From Kitasatospora sp. NBC_01246 (GTDB taxonomy: Bacteria; Actinomycetota; Actinomycetes; Streptomycetales; Streptomycetaceae), in contig NZ_CP108484.1 of NCBI RefSeq assembly GCF_036226505.1, forward strand, positions 7,068,001-7,132,000: 64,000 nucleotides of DNA. The letters run 5' to 3'. Below, in pieces: positions 41,901-50,083 of the stretch. The notes under the pieces are model-generated. The model did not search any database, was not told the DNA's origin, and saw only the letters and a program-made list of their open reading frames with translations. The stretch's first letter is position 1; every line of letters begins with the position of its first letter. The position numbers and the translations under genes are program-made.

Positions 41901-42926
41901 ATGGCCATGCCGTTGCGCCAAACCGTGCGGGTCGGCACCTACCTCATGCAGCAGAAGCTCAAGCGGCGGGACAAGTTCCCACTGATCGTCGAGCTGGAGC
42001 CGCTCTTCGCCTGCAACCTCGCCTGTGAGGGGTGCGGCAAGATCCAGCACCCGGCGGGTGTGCTGAAGCAGCGGATGCCGGTCGCCCAGGCGGTCGGCGC
42101 GGTGCTGGAGTCGGGCGCCCCGATGGTCTCGATCGCCGGCGGCGAGCCGCTGATGCACCCGCAGATCGACGAGATCGTCCGCCAGCTGGTGGCGCGCCGC
42201 AAGTACGTCTTCCTCTGCACCAACGCGCTGCTGCTGCGCAAGAAGCTGGACAAGTTCACCCCCTCGCCGTACTTCACCTTCACCGTGCACATCGACGGGC
42301 TGCGCGAGCGGCACGACGCCTCGGTGGCCAAGGAGGGGACCTTCGACGAGGCGGTGGAGGCGATCAAGGAGGCCAAGCGGCGCGGCTTCCGGGTCACCAC
42401 CAACAGCACCTTCTTCAACACCGACACCCCGCAGACCATCATCGACGTACTGGACTACCTCAACGACGACCTCAAGGTCGACGAGATGATGATCTCCCCG
42501 GCGTTCGCCTACGAGAAGGCGCCCGACCAGGAGCACTTCCTCGGCGTGGAGCAGACCAGGGAGCTCTTCCGCAAGACCTTCTCCGGCGGCAACCGGCGCC
42601 GCTGGCGGCTCAACCACAGCCCGCTCTTCCTGGACTTCCTGGAGGGCAAGGTCGACTTCGAGTGCACCGCCTGGGGCATCCCCAACTACTCGCTCTTCGG
42701 CTGGCAACGCCCCTGCTACCTGATGGCCGACGGGTACGTGCCCACCTACCGCGAACTGATCGAGAAGACCGACTGGTCGAAGTACGGCCGCGGCAAGGAC
42801 GCGCGCTGCGCCAACTGCATGGCGCACTGCGGCTACGAGCCGACCGCCGTCCTCGCCACCATGGGCTCGCTCAAGGAGTCGCTGCGCGCGCTCACGGAGA
42901 CCGTCGGCGCCAACCGCGGTCACTGA
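41901..42926 (+). CDS. hpnH: HpnH, radical SAM adenosylhopane synthase
   Basis: A 341-residue radical SAM enzyme that joins the 5'-deoxyadenosyl group to hopene. The 4Fe-4S cluster motif Cys38-x3-Cys42-x2-Cys45 is in FACNLACEGC. SIAGGEPLMHPQ is the SAM-binding GGE motif. A C-terminal Cys-rich segment (CANCMAHCGYEP) is usual for the family, which carries a SPASM-like DUF3463 domain. The start ATG follows AGGAGGC. Confidence 0.95.
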   Translation: MAMPLRQTVRVGTYLMQQKLKRRDKFPLIVELEPLFACNLACEGCGKIQHPAGVLKQRMPVAQAVGAVLESGAPMVSIAGGEPLMHPQIDEIVRQLVARRKYVFLCTNALLLRKKLDKFTPSPYFTFTVHIDGLRERHDASVAKEGTFDEAVEAIKEAKRRGFRVTTNSTFFNTDTPQTIIDVLDYLNDDLKVDEMMISPAFAYEKAPDQEHFLGVEQTRELFRKTFSGGNRRRWRLNHSPLFLDFLEGKVDFECTAWGIPNYSLFGWQRPCYLMADGYVPTYRELIEKTDWSKYGRGKDARCANCMAHCGYEPTAVLATMGSLKESLRALTETVGANRGH

Positions 42927-43018
42927 CCGCGCCCCGCCCGGCACGGGGTCGCCCCCGTGCCGGGCGGTCCTGCCACAGGGGGGCACCACAGCACTGCTCC
43001 GAGTCGTGAGGTGAACAC

Positions 43019-44929
43019 ATGCCACTGCTCTCCGGCGTCACGTCCCCGGCCGACCTCAGAAAGATCCCGGCCGCCGACCTCCCACTCCTCGCCGACGAGA
43101 TCCGCGCCTTCCTGATCGATGCCGTCACCCGGACCGGAGGCCACCTCGGCCCGAACCTCGGGGTCGTGGAGCTGACCATCGCGCTGCACCGGGTGTTCGA
43201 CTCGCCCTACGACCGGATCGTCTGGGACACCGGCCATCAGAGCTACGTCCACAAACTGCTCACCGGGCGGCAGGACTTCTCGAAACTGCGTTCCAGGGGC
43301 GGCCTGTCCGGCTATCCCTCGCGCGCGGAGTCCGAGCACGACCTGGTCGAGAACTCGCACGCCTCCACCGCCCTCTCCTACGCCGACGGCCTCGCCAAGG
43401 CCGCCCAGCTGCTCGGCCAGCACGACCGGCAGACCGTCGCGGTGATCGGTGACGGCGCGCTCACCGGCGGGCTCGCCTGGGAGGCGCTCAACAACATCGC
43501 CGAGGCGCGGGACCGCCCGCTGGTGATCGTCGTCAACGACAACGAGCGCTCCTACGCCAGGACCATCGGCGGCCTCGCCCACCACCTCGCCACGCTGCGC
43601 ACCACCCAGGGGTACGAGCGCTTCCTCGCCCTCGGCAAGGAAGCGCTGCAGCGCACCCCGCTGGTCGGGCAGCCGATCTTCGACGCGCTGCACGGCGCCA
43701 AGAAGGGGTTCAAGGACGCCTTCGCCCCGCAGGGCATGTTCGAGGACCTCGGGCTCAAGTACCTCGGCCCGATCGACGGCCACGACCTGGGCGCCGTCGA
43801 GCAGGCGCTGCGGCAGGCTCGTGGCTTCGGCGGCCCGGTCATCGTCCACTGCCTGACCGTGAAGGGCCGCGGCTACGGTCCGGCCGAGCAGGACGAGGCG
43901 GACCGCTTCCACGCCGTCAACCCGATCGACCCGTACACCTGCCTGCCCATCGCGCCCAGCGCCGGGGTCTCCTGGACGTCGGTGTTCGGCGAGGAGATGC
44001 TCGCGCTGGGCGCCGAGCGGCCGGACGTGGTCGCGATCACCGCCGCGATGCTCCAGCCGGTCGGGCTGGCCAAGTTCGCCAAGGCCCACCCGGAGCGGAC
44101 CTTCGACGTGGGGATCGCCGAGCAGCACGCCGTGACCAGTGCGGCGGGGCTGGCCACCGGCGGGCTGCACCCGGTGGTCGCGGTCTACGCGACCTTCCTC
44201 AACCGGGCCTTCGACCAGGTCCTGATGGACGTCGCCCTGCACCGGCTGGGCGTGACCTTCGTCCTCGACCGCTCCGGGGTGACCGGGCCGGACGGCGCCT
44301 CGCACAACGGCATGTGGGACATGTCGATCCTCCAGGTCGTCCCCGGCCTGCGGCTGGCGGCCCCGCGCGACGCCGACCAGCTGCGGGCCCAGCTGCGCGA
44401 GGCGGTGGAGGTGACGGACGCGCCGACGGTGGTCCGCTTCCCCAAGGGGAACATCGGGCCGGCCGTCCCGGCCGTGGAGCGGATCGGCGGCGTCGACGTG
44501 CTGCTGCGGACCGGAGAGCTGCCGGAGATCCTGCTGGTCACGGTGGGCACCATGGCGGGCGCCGGGCTGGACGCGGCGCGCCTGCTGCTGGCCGAGGGGT
44601 TCACCGCGACGGTGGTCGACCCGCGCTGGGTCAAGCCGGTCGACCCGGCCCTGCCCGCGCTGGCCGCCGCGCACCGGCTGGTCGTCACGGTCGAGGACAA
44701 CGGCCGGACCGGCGGCGTCGGCGCGGCGGTCGCCCAGGCGCTGCGGGACGCCGACGTGGACGTCCCGGTGCGGGTGCTCGGCCTGCCGCAGGAGTTCCTC
44801 GGCCACGCCGCCCGGGGCGAGATCCTGGAGGAGACCGGGCTGACCGGCACCGGGGTCGCCGCGCAGACCGCGGCCTTCGCCAAGAACCTGCTACCGACCC
44901 GAGGAGCGAACCAGCGCCATGCAGGCTGA
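43019..44929 (+). CDS. dxs: 1-Deoxy-D-xylulose-5-phosphate synthase
   Basis: A 636-residue thiamine-diphosphate enzyme, the first step of the MEP pathway, condensing pyruvate and glyceraldehyde-3-phosphate. Features are HLGPNLGVVELTIALH, the ThDP motif GDGALTGGLAWEALNNI and the transketolase-like DRSGVTGPDGASHNG. It feeds IPP/DMAPP into hopanoid synthesis and follows hpnH directly, without an ispG between them. The stop overlaps hpnO by 11 bp. Confidence 0.95.
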   Translation: MPLLSGVTSPADLRKIPAADLPLLADEIRAFLIDAVTRTGGHLGPNLGVVELTIALHRVFDSPYDRIVWDTGHQSYVHKLLTGRQDFSKLRSRGGLSGYPSRAESEHDLVENSHASTALSYADGLAKAAQLLGQHDRQTVAVIGDGALTGGLAWEALNNIAEARDRPLVIVVNDNERSYARTIGGLAHHLATLRTTQGYERFLALGKEALQRTPLVGQPIFDALHGAKKGFKDAFAPQGMFEDLGLKYLGPIDGHDLGAVEQALRQARGFGGPVIVHCLTVKGRGYGPAEQDEADRFHAVNPIDPYTCLPIAPSAGVSWTSVFGEEMLALGAERPDVVAITAAMLQPVGLAKFAKAHPERTFDVGIAEQHAVTSAAGLATGGLHPVVAVYATFLNRAFDQVLMDVALHRLGVTFVLDRSGVTGPDGASHNGMWDMSILQVVPGLRLAAPRDADQLRAQLREAVEVTDAPTVVRFPKGNIGPAVPAVERIGGVDVLLRTGELPEILLVTVGTMAGAGLDAARLLLAEGFTATVVDPRWVKPVDPALPALAAAHRLVVTVEDNGRTGGVGAAVAQALRDADVDVPVRVLGLPQEFLGHAARGEILEETGLTGTGVAAQTAAFAKNLLPTRGANQRHAG

Positions 44930-46322
44930 CCCCGGCAACGAACCCCGCTTCGACCTCGCCGCCCTGCTCGCCGAGCGCGGGGGCGAACGGTACGAGCTGC
45001 ACAGCCGCCACCTGAATCCGCAGCTGCCGCGGATGCTGCACACCATCGGCTTCGACAAGTACTATGAGCGCGCCGAGGGCCCGTACTTCTACGACGCCGA
45101 GGGCAACGAGTACCTCGACATGCTCGCCGGGTTCGGCATCTTCGCGCTCGGCCGGCACCACCCGGTGGTGCGCGGCGCCGTCCAGCAGGTGATGGACCTC
45201 GACCTGCCGGACCTGGTCCGGTTCGACTGCTCGCCGCTGCCCGGCCTGCTCGCGGAGCGGCTGCTCTCGTACACGCCGGGGCTGGACCGGGTCTTCTTCG
45301 GCAACAGCGGCACCGAGGCGGTCGAGACGGCGCTGAAGTTCGCCCGCTACGCCACCGGGCGCCGGCGCGTGCTCTACGCCGACCACGCCTTCCACGGGCT
45401 GACCACCGGTTCGCTCTCGGTCAACGGCGAGAGCGGGTTCCGCAAGGGCTTCGATCCGCTGCTGCCGGACACCGCGATCCCGCTCGGCGACCTCGGGGCA
45501 CTGGCCAAGGAACTGAAGAAGGGCGACGTCGCGGCCCTGATCGTGGAGCCGATCCAGGGCAAGGGCGTGCTGGCCCCGCCACCCGGCTGGCTGCGGGCGG
45601 CACAGGAACTCCTGCACGAGCACAAGGCGCTGCTGATCTGCGACGAGGTGCAGACCGGCATCGGCCGGACCGGGGAGTTCTTCGCCTACCAGCACGAGGA
45701 GGGCGTGCTGCCCGACCTGGTCTGCGCGGCCAAGGCGCTCTCCGGCGGCTACGTCCCGGTCGGGGCGACGCTCGGCAAGGGCTGGATCTTCGAGAAGGTC
45801 TACTCCTCGATGGACCGGGTGCTGGTGCACTCGGCCAGCTTCGGCTCCAACGCGCAGGCGATGGCGGCGGGCCTGGCGACCCTGGAGGTGATGCGGGACG
45901 AGAAGGTGGTGGAGAACGCCCGCGCCGTCGGGGACAGGTTCCGGGAGCGGCTGGCGGCGCTGGTCGACCGGTACGAGCTGATGGCCGAGGTCCGCGGCCG
46001 GGGCCTGATGATCGGCATCGAGTTCGGCCGGCCGAAGTCGCTGAAGCTGCGGACCGGGTGGACGGCGCTGCAGGCGGCCCGCAAGGGCCTGTTCGCCCAG
46101 ATGGTGGTCGTCCCGCTGCTGCAGCGGCACCGGATCCTCACCCAGGTCTCCGGCGACCACCTGGAGGTGATCAAGCTGATCCCGCCGCTGATCATCACCG
46201 ACCGGGACGTGGACCGGTTCATCGACGCCTTCACCGACGTGATGGACGACGCGCACCGCGGGAGCGGCCTGATGTGGGACTTCGGGCGGACGCTGGTGAA
46301 GCAGGCGGTCGGCAACCGCTGA
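44919..46322 (+). CDS. hpnO: HpnO-like class III aminotransferase
   Basis: A 467-residue PLP fold-type I aminotransferase, consistent with HpnO, which converts the aldehyde of ribosyl/formyl-hopane to aminobacteriohopanetriol. Landmarks are FFGNSGTEAVETALKFAR, ALIVEPIQGKG, LLICDEVQTGIGRTGEFFA and the PLP lysine in AAKALSGGYVPVG. The position at the end of the hopanoid operon agrees with aminobacteriohopanetriol as product, known from Streptomyces. Confidence 0.92.
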   Translation: MQADPGNEPRFDLAALLAERGGERYELHSRHLNPQLPRMLHTIGFDKYYERAEGPYFYDAEGNEYLDMLAGFGIFALGRHHPVVRGAVQQVMDLDLPDLVRFDCSPLPGLLAERLLSYTPGLDRVFFGNSGTEAVETALKFARYATGRRRVLYADHAFHGLTTGSLSVNGESGFRKGFDPLLPDTAIPLGDLGALAKELKKGDVAALIVEPIQGKGVLAPPPGWLRAAQELLHEHKALLICDEVQTGIGRTGEFFAYQHEEGVLPDLVCAAKALSGGYVPVGATLGKGWIFEKVYSSMDRVLVHSASFGSNAQAMAAGLATLEVMRDEKVVENARAVGDRFRERLAALVDRYELMAEVRGRGLMIGIEFGRPKSLKLRTGWTALQAARKGLFAQMVVVPLLQRHRILTQVSGDHLEVIKLIPPLIITDRDVDRFIDAFTDVMDDAHRGSGLMWDFGRTLVKQAVGNR

Positions 46323-46339
46323 GCGGGCCGGGCCGCGGC

Positions 46340-46374
46340 GGAGTGGGAAGTCGGCCGGGCCGACCTCCCACTCC
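46340..46374 (+). terminator. Terminator of the hopanoid operon
   Basis: A 9-bp outer stem GGAGTGGGA/TCCCACTCC (46340-46348, 46366-46374) encloses an inner TCGGCC/GGCCGA stem, 17 bases after the hpnO stop. The outer arms are the same as those of the terminator at 47831-47870. Confidence 0.65.
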
Positions 46375-46389
46375 GTGGGAGACACCGCG

Positions 46390-46662
46390 TCAGAGCTCGG
46401 TCCGGCGGCGCCGGATGACGATGACGAGATCGACCACGGCGAACAGGGTGAGGAGCCCGCAGGCCACCGCGAATCCGGTGAGCGTGCCCCGGCCGGGCGC
46501 GCCGTACGCCGGGGCGTTGGCGGCCCATATCGCGAAAGCCACCGTCGCGACGGCGAACAGCGGGGTGAAGGTCAGGGAGAGCAGATAGCGCAGTTTGAGG
46601 TCGCTCCGGGCGGTACTGGGTTCGGTGCCGCTGCGCCAGCGCCGCGGCGTCGTGGCTCGCAT
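46390..46662 (-). CDS. Small two-helix membrane protein (DUF6343-like)
   Basis: A 90-residue protein with a basic N terminus (MRATTPRRWRSGTEPSTARS) and two hydrophobic segments (FTPLFAVATVAFAIWAA and LTGFAVACGLLTLFAVVDLV), ending in RRRRTEL. The GTEPxTARSxLxLR start resembles the streptomycete DUF6343 family; function unknown. The ATG at 46662 has GGGAGGTG on its strand. It is convergent with the hopanoid operon. Confidence 0.75.
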   Translation of the reverse strand: MRATTPRRWRSGTEPSTARSDLKLRYLLSLTFTPLFAVATVAFAIWAANAPAYGAPGRGTLTGFAVACGLLTLFAVVDLVIVIRRRRTEL

Positions 46663-46737
46663 ACCCGCGCACCTCCCGTCGGGCGGGATCCGGTCTACGA
46701 TTCCAGCGTACGTCCGGGTACGAGTGGGGGAGTGGCG

Positions 46738-46926
46738 ATGCCGGAAGCGGACGCGGAGGGCTACGCGGGCCTGCGGGTCGAGCGGGCGCGGGAGCTGGCC
46801 CACCGGGACGGCTGGACCTCGGTGCGGGTCCTCCAGCCGGGGGCGATGATGACCATGGACCACCGCGAGGGGCGGCTCAACCTCGCGGTGCGCGACGGGG
46901 TCGTGGAACGCAGCTGGGAGGGGTGA
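46738..46926 (+). CDS. I78-family peptidase-inhibitor-like small protein
   Basis: A 62-residue protein ending VRVLQPGAMMTMDHREGRLN followed by LAVRDGVVERSWEG, the pattern of the I78 inhibitor fold (W-x-xVRVL-PG-MT-DxRxxRLN). There is no signal peptide, so it would be cytoplasmic unless exported otherwise. The ATG follows GGGGGAG. Its last 50 bases overlap the convergent PAP2 gene. Confidence 0.78.
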   Translation: MPEADAEGYAGLRVERARELAHRDGWTSVRVLQPGAMMTMDHREGRLNLAVRDGVVERSWEG

Positions 46927-47662
46927 GCGCCGGCCCCCGGCGCCGGGCGGTCCGCTGTTCGAGGGCGGTCACCAGGGGCTCCAGCAGGGGCAGCGAGAGC
47001 AGCACCAGCAGGCCCGCGGCCCAGCCGGCCAGGACGTCGGTGACCCAGTGGGTGCCCAGGTAGATCGTGGTGAGCCCGACCGAGGTGGCGGTGGCGCCGG
47101 CGAGCACCGCGCCGCCGCGCCGCCACCGGACCGCCAGGTAGGCCAGGACGCCCCAGGTGACCACCGCGTTGGCGGTGTGTCCGGAGGGGAATACGGTGCC
47201 GCCGGAGAAGAGTTCGGGCGAGCCGACGTAGTGCGCGTAGTGCGGGCCCAGCCGGCCGGTGACGATCTTCACCGCGCCCACCGTGACGTTGAGCAGCAGC
47301 AGGGCCGCCCCCATCACCAGCAGCGGGCGCAGGCGCCGCAGCCGGAGGGCGCGCCAGCCGAGCCAGGCGAAGGCCGCGACGGCGGACGGGCCGCGCTGCC
47401 CGGCCACCACCCAGTTGTCGAGCAGCGGCTGCGGCCCGGGCCACCGTTCGTAGGGGCGGGCGAGGCGCACCGCCCAGTCGAGGTCGACCAGCGGGGTGTC
47501 GAGGAGGACGCCCGCCACCACCATCAGGTAGCCGAGCGAGGTGAGGGCCAGCAGCCCCGCGCGGCGTCGGCCGAGCGGGGGCCAGCCGGGTTCTCCGGAG
47601 GTGCGGCGGGAGCGCTTGCCGCGGGTGGTCGGGTTCTCCTGCAATTCACTCGGCGCTCGCAC
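46877..47662 (-). CDS. PAP2-family membrane phosphatase
   Basis: A 261-residue integral membrane phosphatase with about six helices. The acid-phosphatase motifs are KIVTGRLGP (motif 1), FPSGHTAN (motif 2, catalytic His) and GTHWVTDVLAG (motif 3). It may dephosphorylate a lipid diphosphate such as undecaprenyl diphosphate or phosphatidic acid. The GTG start has no strong ribosome site, so the first residues are uncertain. The 3' end overlaps the I78-like gene. Confidence 0.85.
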   Translation of the reverse strand: MRAPSELQENPTTRGKRSRRTSGEPGWPPLGRRRAGLLALTSLGYLMVVAGVLLDTPLVDLDWAVRLARPYERWPGPQPLLDNWVVAGQRGPSAVAAFAWLGWRALRLRRLRPLLVMGAALLLLNVTVGAVKIVTGRLGPHYAHYVGSPELFSGGTVFPSGHTANAVVTWGVLAYLAVRWRRGGAVLAGATATSVGLTTIYLGTHWVTDVLAGWAAGLLVLLSLPLLEPLVTALEQRTARRRGPALTPPSCVPRPRRAPRG

Positions 47663-47830
47663 GCGGGTGACCCTACCCAGTGGACCGGCGTGACTCCCGG
47701 TGGAATTCGGAATTCTTCGGAGCGGCGTTTGAATGACCGGATCGCCCTCGCTCCGGTCCGATTTCCCGATATTCCCCTATCGAATGTTCAAGCGAACACC
47801 GATCGCCCATTCCCAAGGGCGGGCAAAACA

Positions 47831-47870
47831 CACGGAGTGGGAGACCGGCCACGCCGGTTCCCACTCCGTG
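47831..47870 (-). terminator. Terminator of fabG
   Basis: A 12-bp perfect outer stem (47831-47842 with 47859-47870) plus an inner ACCGG/CCGGT stem with one bulge, followed on the minus strand by TGTTTTG, 25 bases after the fabG stop. Its outer stem repeats the arms of the terminator at 46340-46374. Confidence 0.8.
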
Positions 47871-47894
47871 GTAACCCTGTGTAGGTTCGATGGC

Positions 47895-48662
47895 TCAGTC
47901 GAGGGGACCGCCGGCCACGTAGATGACCTGGCCGGAGACGAATCCGGCGCCCTCGCTCGCCAGGAACGAGATGGTGTGCGCGACGTCCTCGGGCACACCG
48001 ACCCGCTGGACCGGGATCTGCGAAGCGGCGGCCTTCTTGAACTCCTCGAACTCCATCCCGACCCGGGCGGCGGTGGCCGCCGTCATGTCGGTGGCGATGA
48101 ATCCGGGGGCGACCGCGTTGGCGGTGACGCCGAAGCGGCCGAGTTCGATGGCGAGGGTCTTGGTGAAGCCCTGCAGACCGGCCTTCGCGGCGGAGTAGTT
48201 GGCCTGGCCGCGGTTGCCCTGGGCCGAGGAGGAGGACAGGTTGATCACGCGGCCGAAGCCCGCGTCCACCATGTGCTTCTGCACCGCGCGGGTCATCAGG
48301 AAGGCGCCGCGGAGGTGAACGTTCATGACCGTGTCCCAGTCGGACTCGGACATCTTGAAGATCAGGTTGTCGCGCAGCACGCCCGCGTTGTTCACGAGGA
48401 CGACCGGCGGGCCGAGTTCGGCGGCGATCCGGTCCACGGCGGCCTGCACCTGTCCGGCGTCCGAGACGTCCGCTCCGACGGCGATCGCCCGGCCGCCGGC
48501 GGCGGTGATCCGGTCGACGGCGTCCTGGCCGGCCGCCTCCTCCAGGTCCAGCACGGCGACGGCGTAGCCGTCGGCCGCCAGCCGCTCGGCGGTGGCGGCG
48601 CCCAGGCCCCGTGCGGCGCCGGTGACGACGGCGACCCTGGGGGCGGTGCTCTGCTCGGTCAT
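47895..48662 (-). CDS. fabG: 3-Oxoacyl-ACP reductase / SDR (FabG-type)
   Basis: A 255-residue short-chain dehydrogenase. The cofactor motif is VVTGAARGLGAA, NNAG is present in VLVNNAGVLRDN, and the catalytic triad is Ser in INLSSSSAQGN with Tyr and Lys in YSAAKAGL. FabG reduces 3-oxoacyl-ACP, but many SDRs of this kind act on other hydroxy/keto pairs. It is monocistronic with its own terminator. Confidence 0.85.
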   Translation of the reverse strand: MTEQSTAPRVAVVTGAARGLGAATAERLAADGYAVAVLDLEEAAGQDAVDRITAAGGRAIAVGADVSDAGQVQAAVDRIAAELGPPVVLVNNAGVLRDNLIFKMSESDWDTVMNVHLRGAFLMTRAVQKHMVDAGFGRVINLSSSSAQGNRGQANYSAAKAGLQGFTKTLAIELGRFGVTANAVAPGFIATDMTAATAARVGMEFEEFKKAAASQIPVQRVGVPEDVAHTISFLASEGAGFVSGQVIYVAGGPLD

Positions 48663-49054
48663 GCTCGCTCTCGTCTCTCTCGGATCTCGCCGGGGGCTCC
48701 CGAGGAGTCGCCCGGCGGAGGGTGGACCGCTGAGTGGGCCACACCCTACCGGCGAGTAGGGTGCGCGGCCAGGGCGGAAGGCGCAGGTGACCGAGGGTAA
48801 GGACCGGCCGGTCGGCTTTCTCCTGCGAACGGGTTACCCACGGGTCGGCACGGCGCGTAAATATGCCAATGTTGCCGAACCTGCGTCTACTATCCGCCCC
48901 CGCCTGCCAGCAAGGGCCAGCCGTTTGTATAGTGTCCGCCAGCAGCCACCGGCTGCACGGCTGGAGCGCCCTCCCTCACAGCGGGACGCCCACTCGCCGT
49001 TACTGCCCCACCCGGGTGTCCCACACACACCGGGTGTGACATCGGGACGGATAC
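48663..49054. other. Divergent region fabG / double-MarR gene
   Basis: 392 bp with no supported gene. The part 48855-48935 is notably AT-richer (TAAATATGCCAATGTTG; TTTGTATAGTG), as expected for the promoter and possible autoregulatory operator of the MarR gene. Confidence 0.4.
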
Positions 49055-49951
49055 ATGGTGCTGGGGGAGATCCCGACGACCCGCGTGTCCGCGCGACTGC
49101 AGCAGTCGCCCGGGCACCTGATCCGCGTTGCACAGCAGGTACACACCCGTCTGTGGTCCGAACACGTCGGAGCCGATCTCACGGCTCCGCAGTTCGCCGT
49201 TCTGCTGGTCCTCGCCCTCGAACCGGGTGCTGACCAGCGGACGGTCGGCGAGCGCGCCTCGCTGGACAAGGCCACGATGGCCGAGATGGTCGCCCGGCTC
49301 GTCCGGCGCGGCCTGGTGTTGCGACGCCGCGATCCGGCCGACGGCCGGCGCAAACTGCTCGCTCTCTCGCAGAGCGGCGCACAGGCGGTGCGCGAGGCCA
49401 CCGGCGGAGTGGTCCGTGTGCAGCGCACGCTCTTCGAGCCGCTCGCGGCCGAGGAGCAGCTGGAGATTGTCCGGGTGATGGCCAAGATAGCCAGGCTTGA
49501 ACCCGCTGCGGTCGCCGTCCTCACCGACGCGCGGCCGATGCTGGACGCCCAGCGGGCGATCGGCTATCTGATCAGGGTGAGCCAGCAGGTGCACACCAAG
49601 CTCTGGTCGGAGCACGTCGGTTCGGAGCTGACGGCGCCGCAGTACGCGGTGCTCGACGCCCTCGAACTGGAACCGGGCGCGGACCAGCGCACGGTCGGTG
49701 AGCTGGCCTCGCTGGACAAGGCCACGATGGCCGAGATGGTCAGCCGGCTCGTCCGGCGCGGCCTGGTGCAGCGCCGGCGCGACCCTTCGGACGGGCGGCG
49801 CAACCTGCTGTCGCTCTCGCCGGCGGGTCAGGACCTGCTGCACCGTTCGGCCGCGGGCGTCGCCGAGGTCCAGCGGCTGCTGCTCGGTCCGCTGGACGAG
49901 GACGAGCACGAACCGGCGATGGCGCTGATCGCCAAGGCGGCCAGGCTCTAG
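49055..49951 (+). CDS. Tandem double-MarR transcriptional regulator
   Basis: A 298-residue protein made of two complete MarR domains in one chain, at a 150-residue period (domain 1 about 20-150, domain 2 about 165-298). Each has a QQVHT-LWSEHVG helix, a DKATMAEMV-RLVRRGLV recognition helix and a beta-wing RRRDP-DGRR. Ordinary MarR proteins are about 150 residues and bind DNA as dimers, so this chain is likely a built-in pseudodimer. DNA identity between halves includes a perfect 36-base block, which implies a recent duplication or gene conversion. The target is unknown. Confidence 0.9.
   Translation: MVLGEIPTTRVSARLQQSPGHLIRVAQQVHTRLWSEHVGADLTAPQFAVLLVLALEPGADQRTVGERASLDKATMAEMVARLVRRGLVLRRRDPADGRRKLLALSQSGAQAVREATGGVVRVQRTLFEPLAAEEQLEIVRVMAKIARLEPAAVAVLTDARPMLDAQRAIGYLIRVSQQVHTKLWSEHVGSELTAPQYAVLDALELEPGADQRTVGELASLDKATMAEMVSRLVRRGLVQRRRDPSDGRRNLLSLSPAGQDLLHRSAAGVAEVQRLLLGPLDEDEHEPAMALIAKAARL
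49256..49768 (+). repeat. Internal direct repeat of the double-MarR gene
   Basis: Bases 49256-49291 and 49706-49741 are identical (36 bases), as are 49295-49318 and 49745-49768 (24 bases). The offset is exactly 450 bases, one domain length. The blocks encode the recognition helix, so the two domains have almost the same DNA-reading surface. Confidence 0.9.
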
Positions 49952-49992
49952 CCTTCGCCCTCGAAATCCAGCCAAAACGATTCGCCAACGTA

Positions 49993-50032
49993 CCGAAGGC
50001 CGCCGACCCGAATGCGGGAAGGCGGCCTTCGG
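49993..50032. terminator. Bidirectional terminator, MarR / aldo-keto reductase
   Basis: A perfect 12-bp stem (49993-50004 with 50021-50032) with an inner CCCG/CGGG stem lies between two convergent genes. Confidence 0.75.
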
Positions 50033-50083
50033 TGTTGACGGCCCTTCAGGAGCACGGCGACGGCGCCGTGCTCACCGAGGGTG

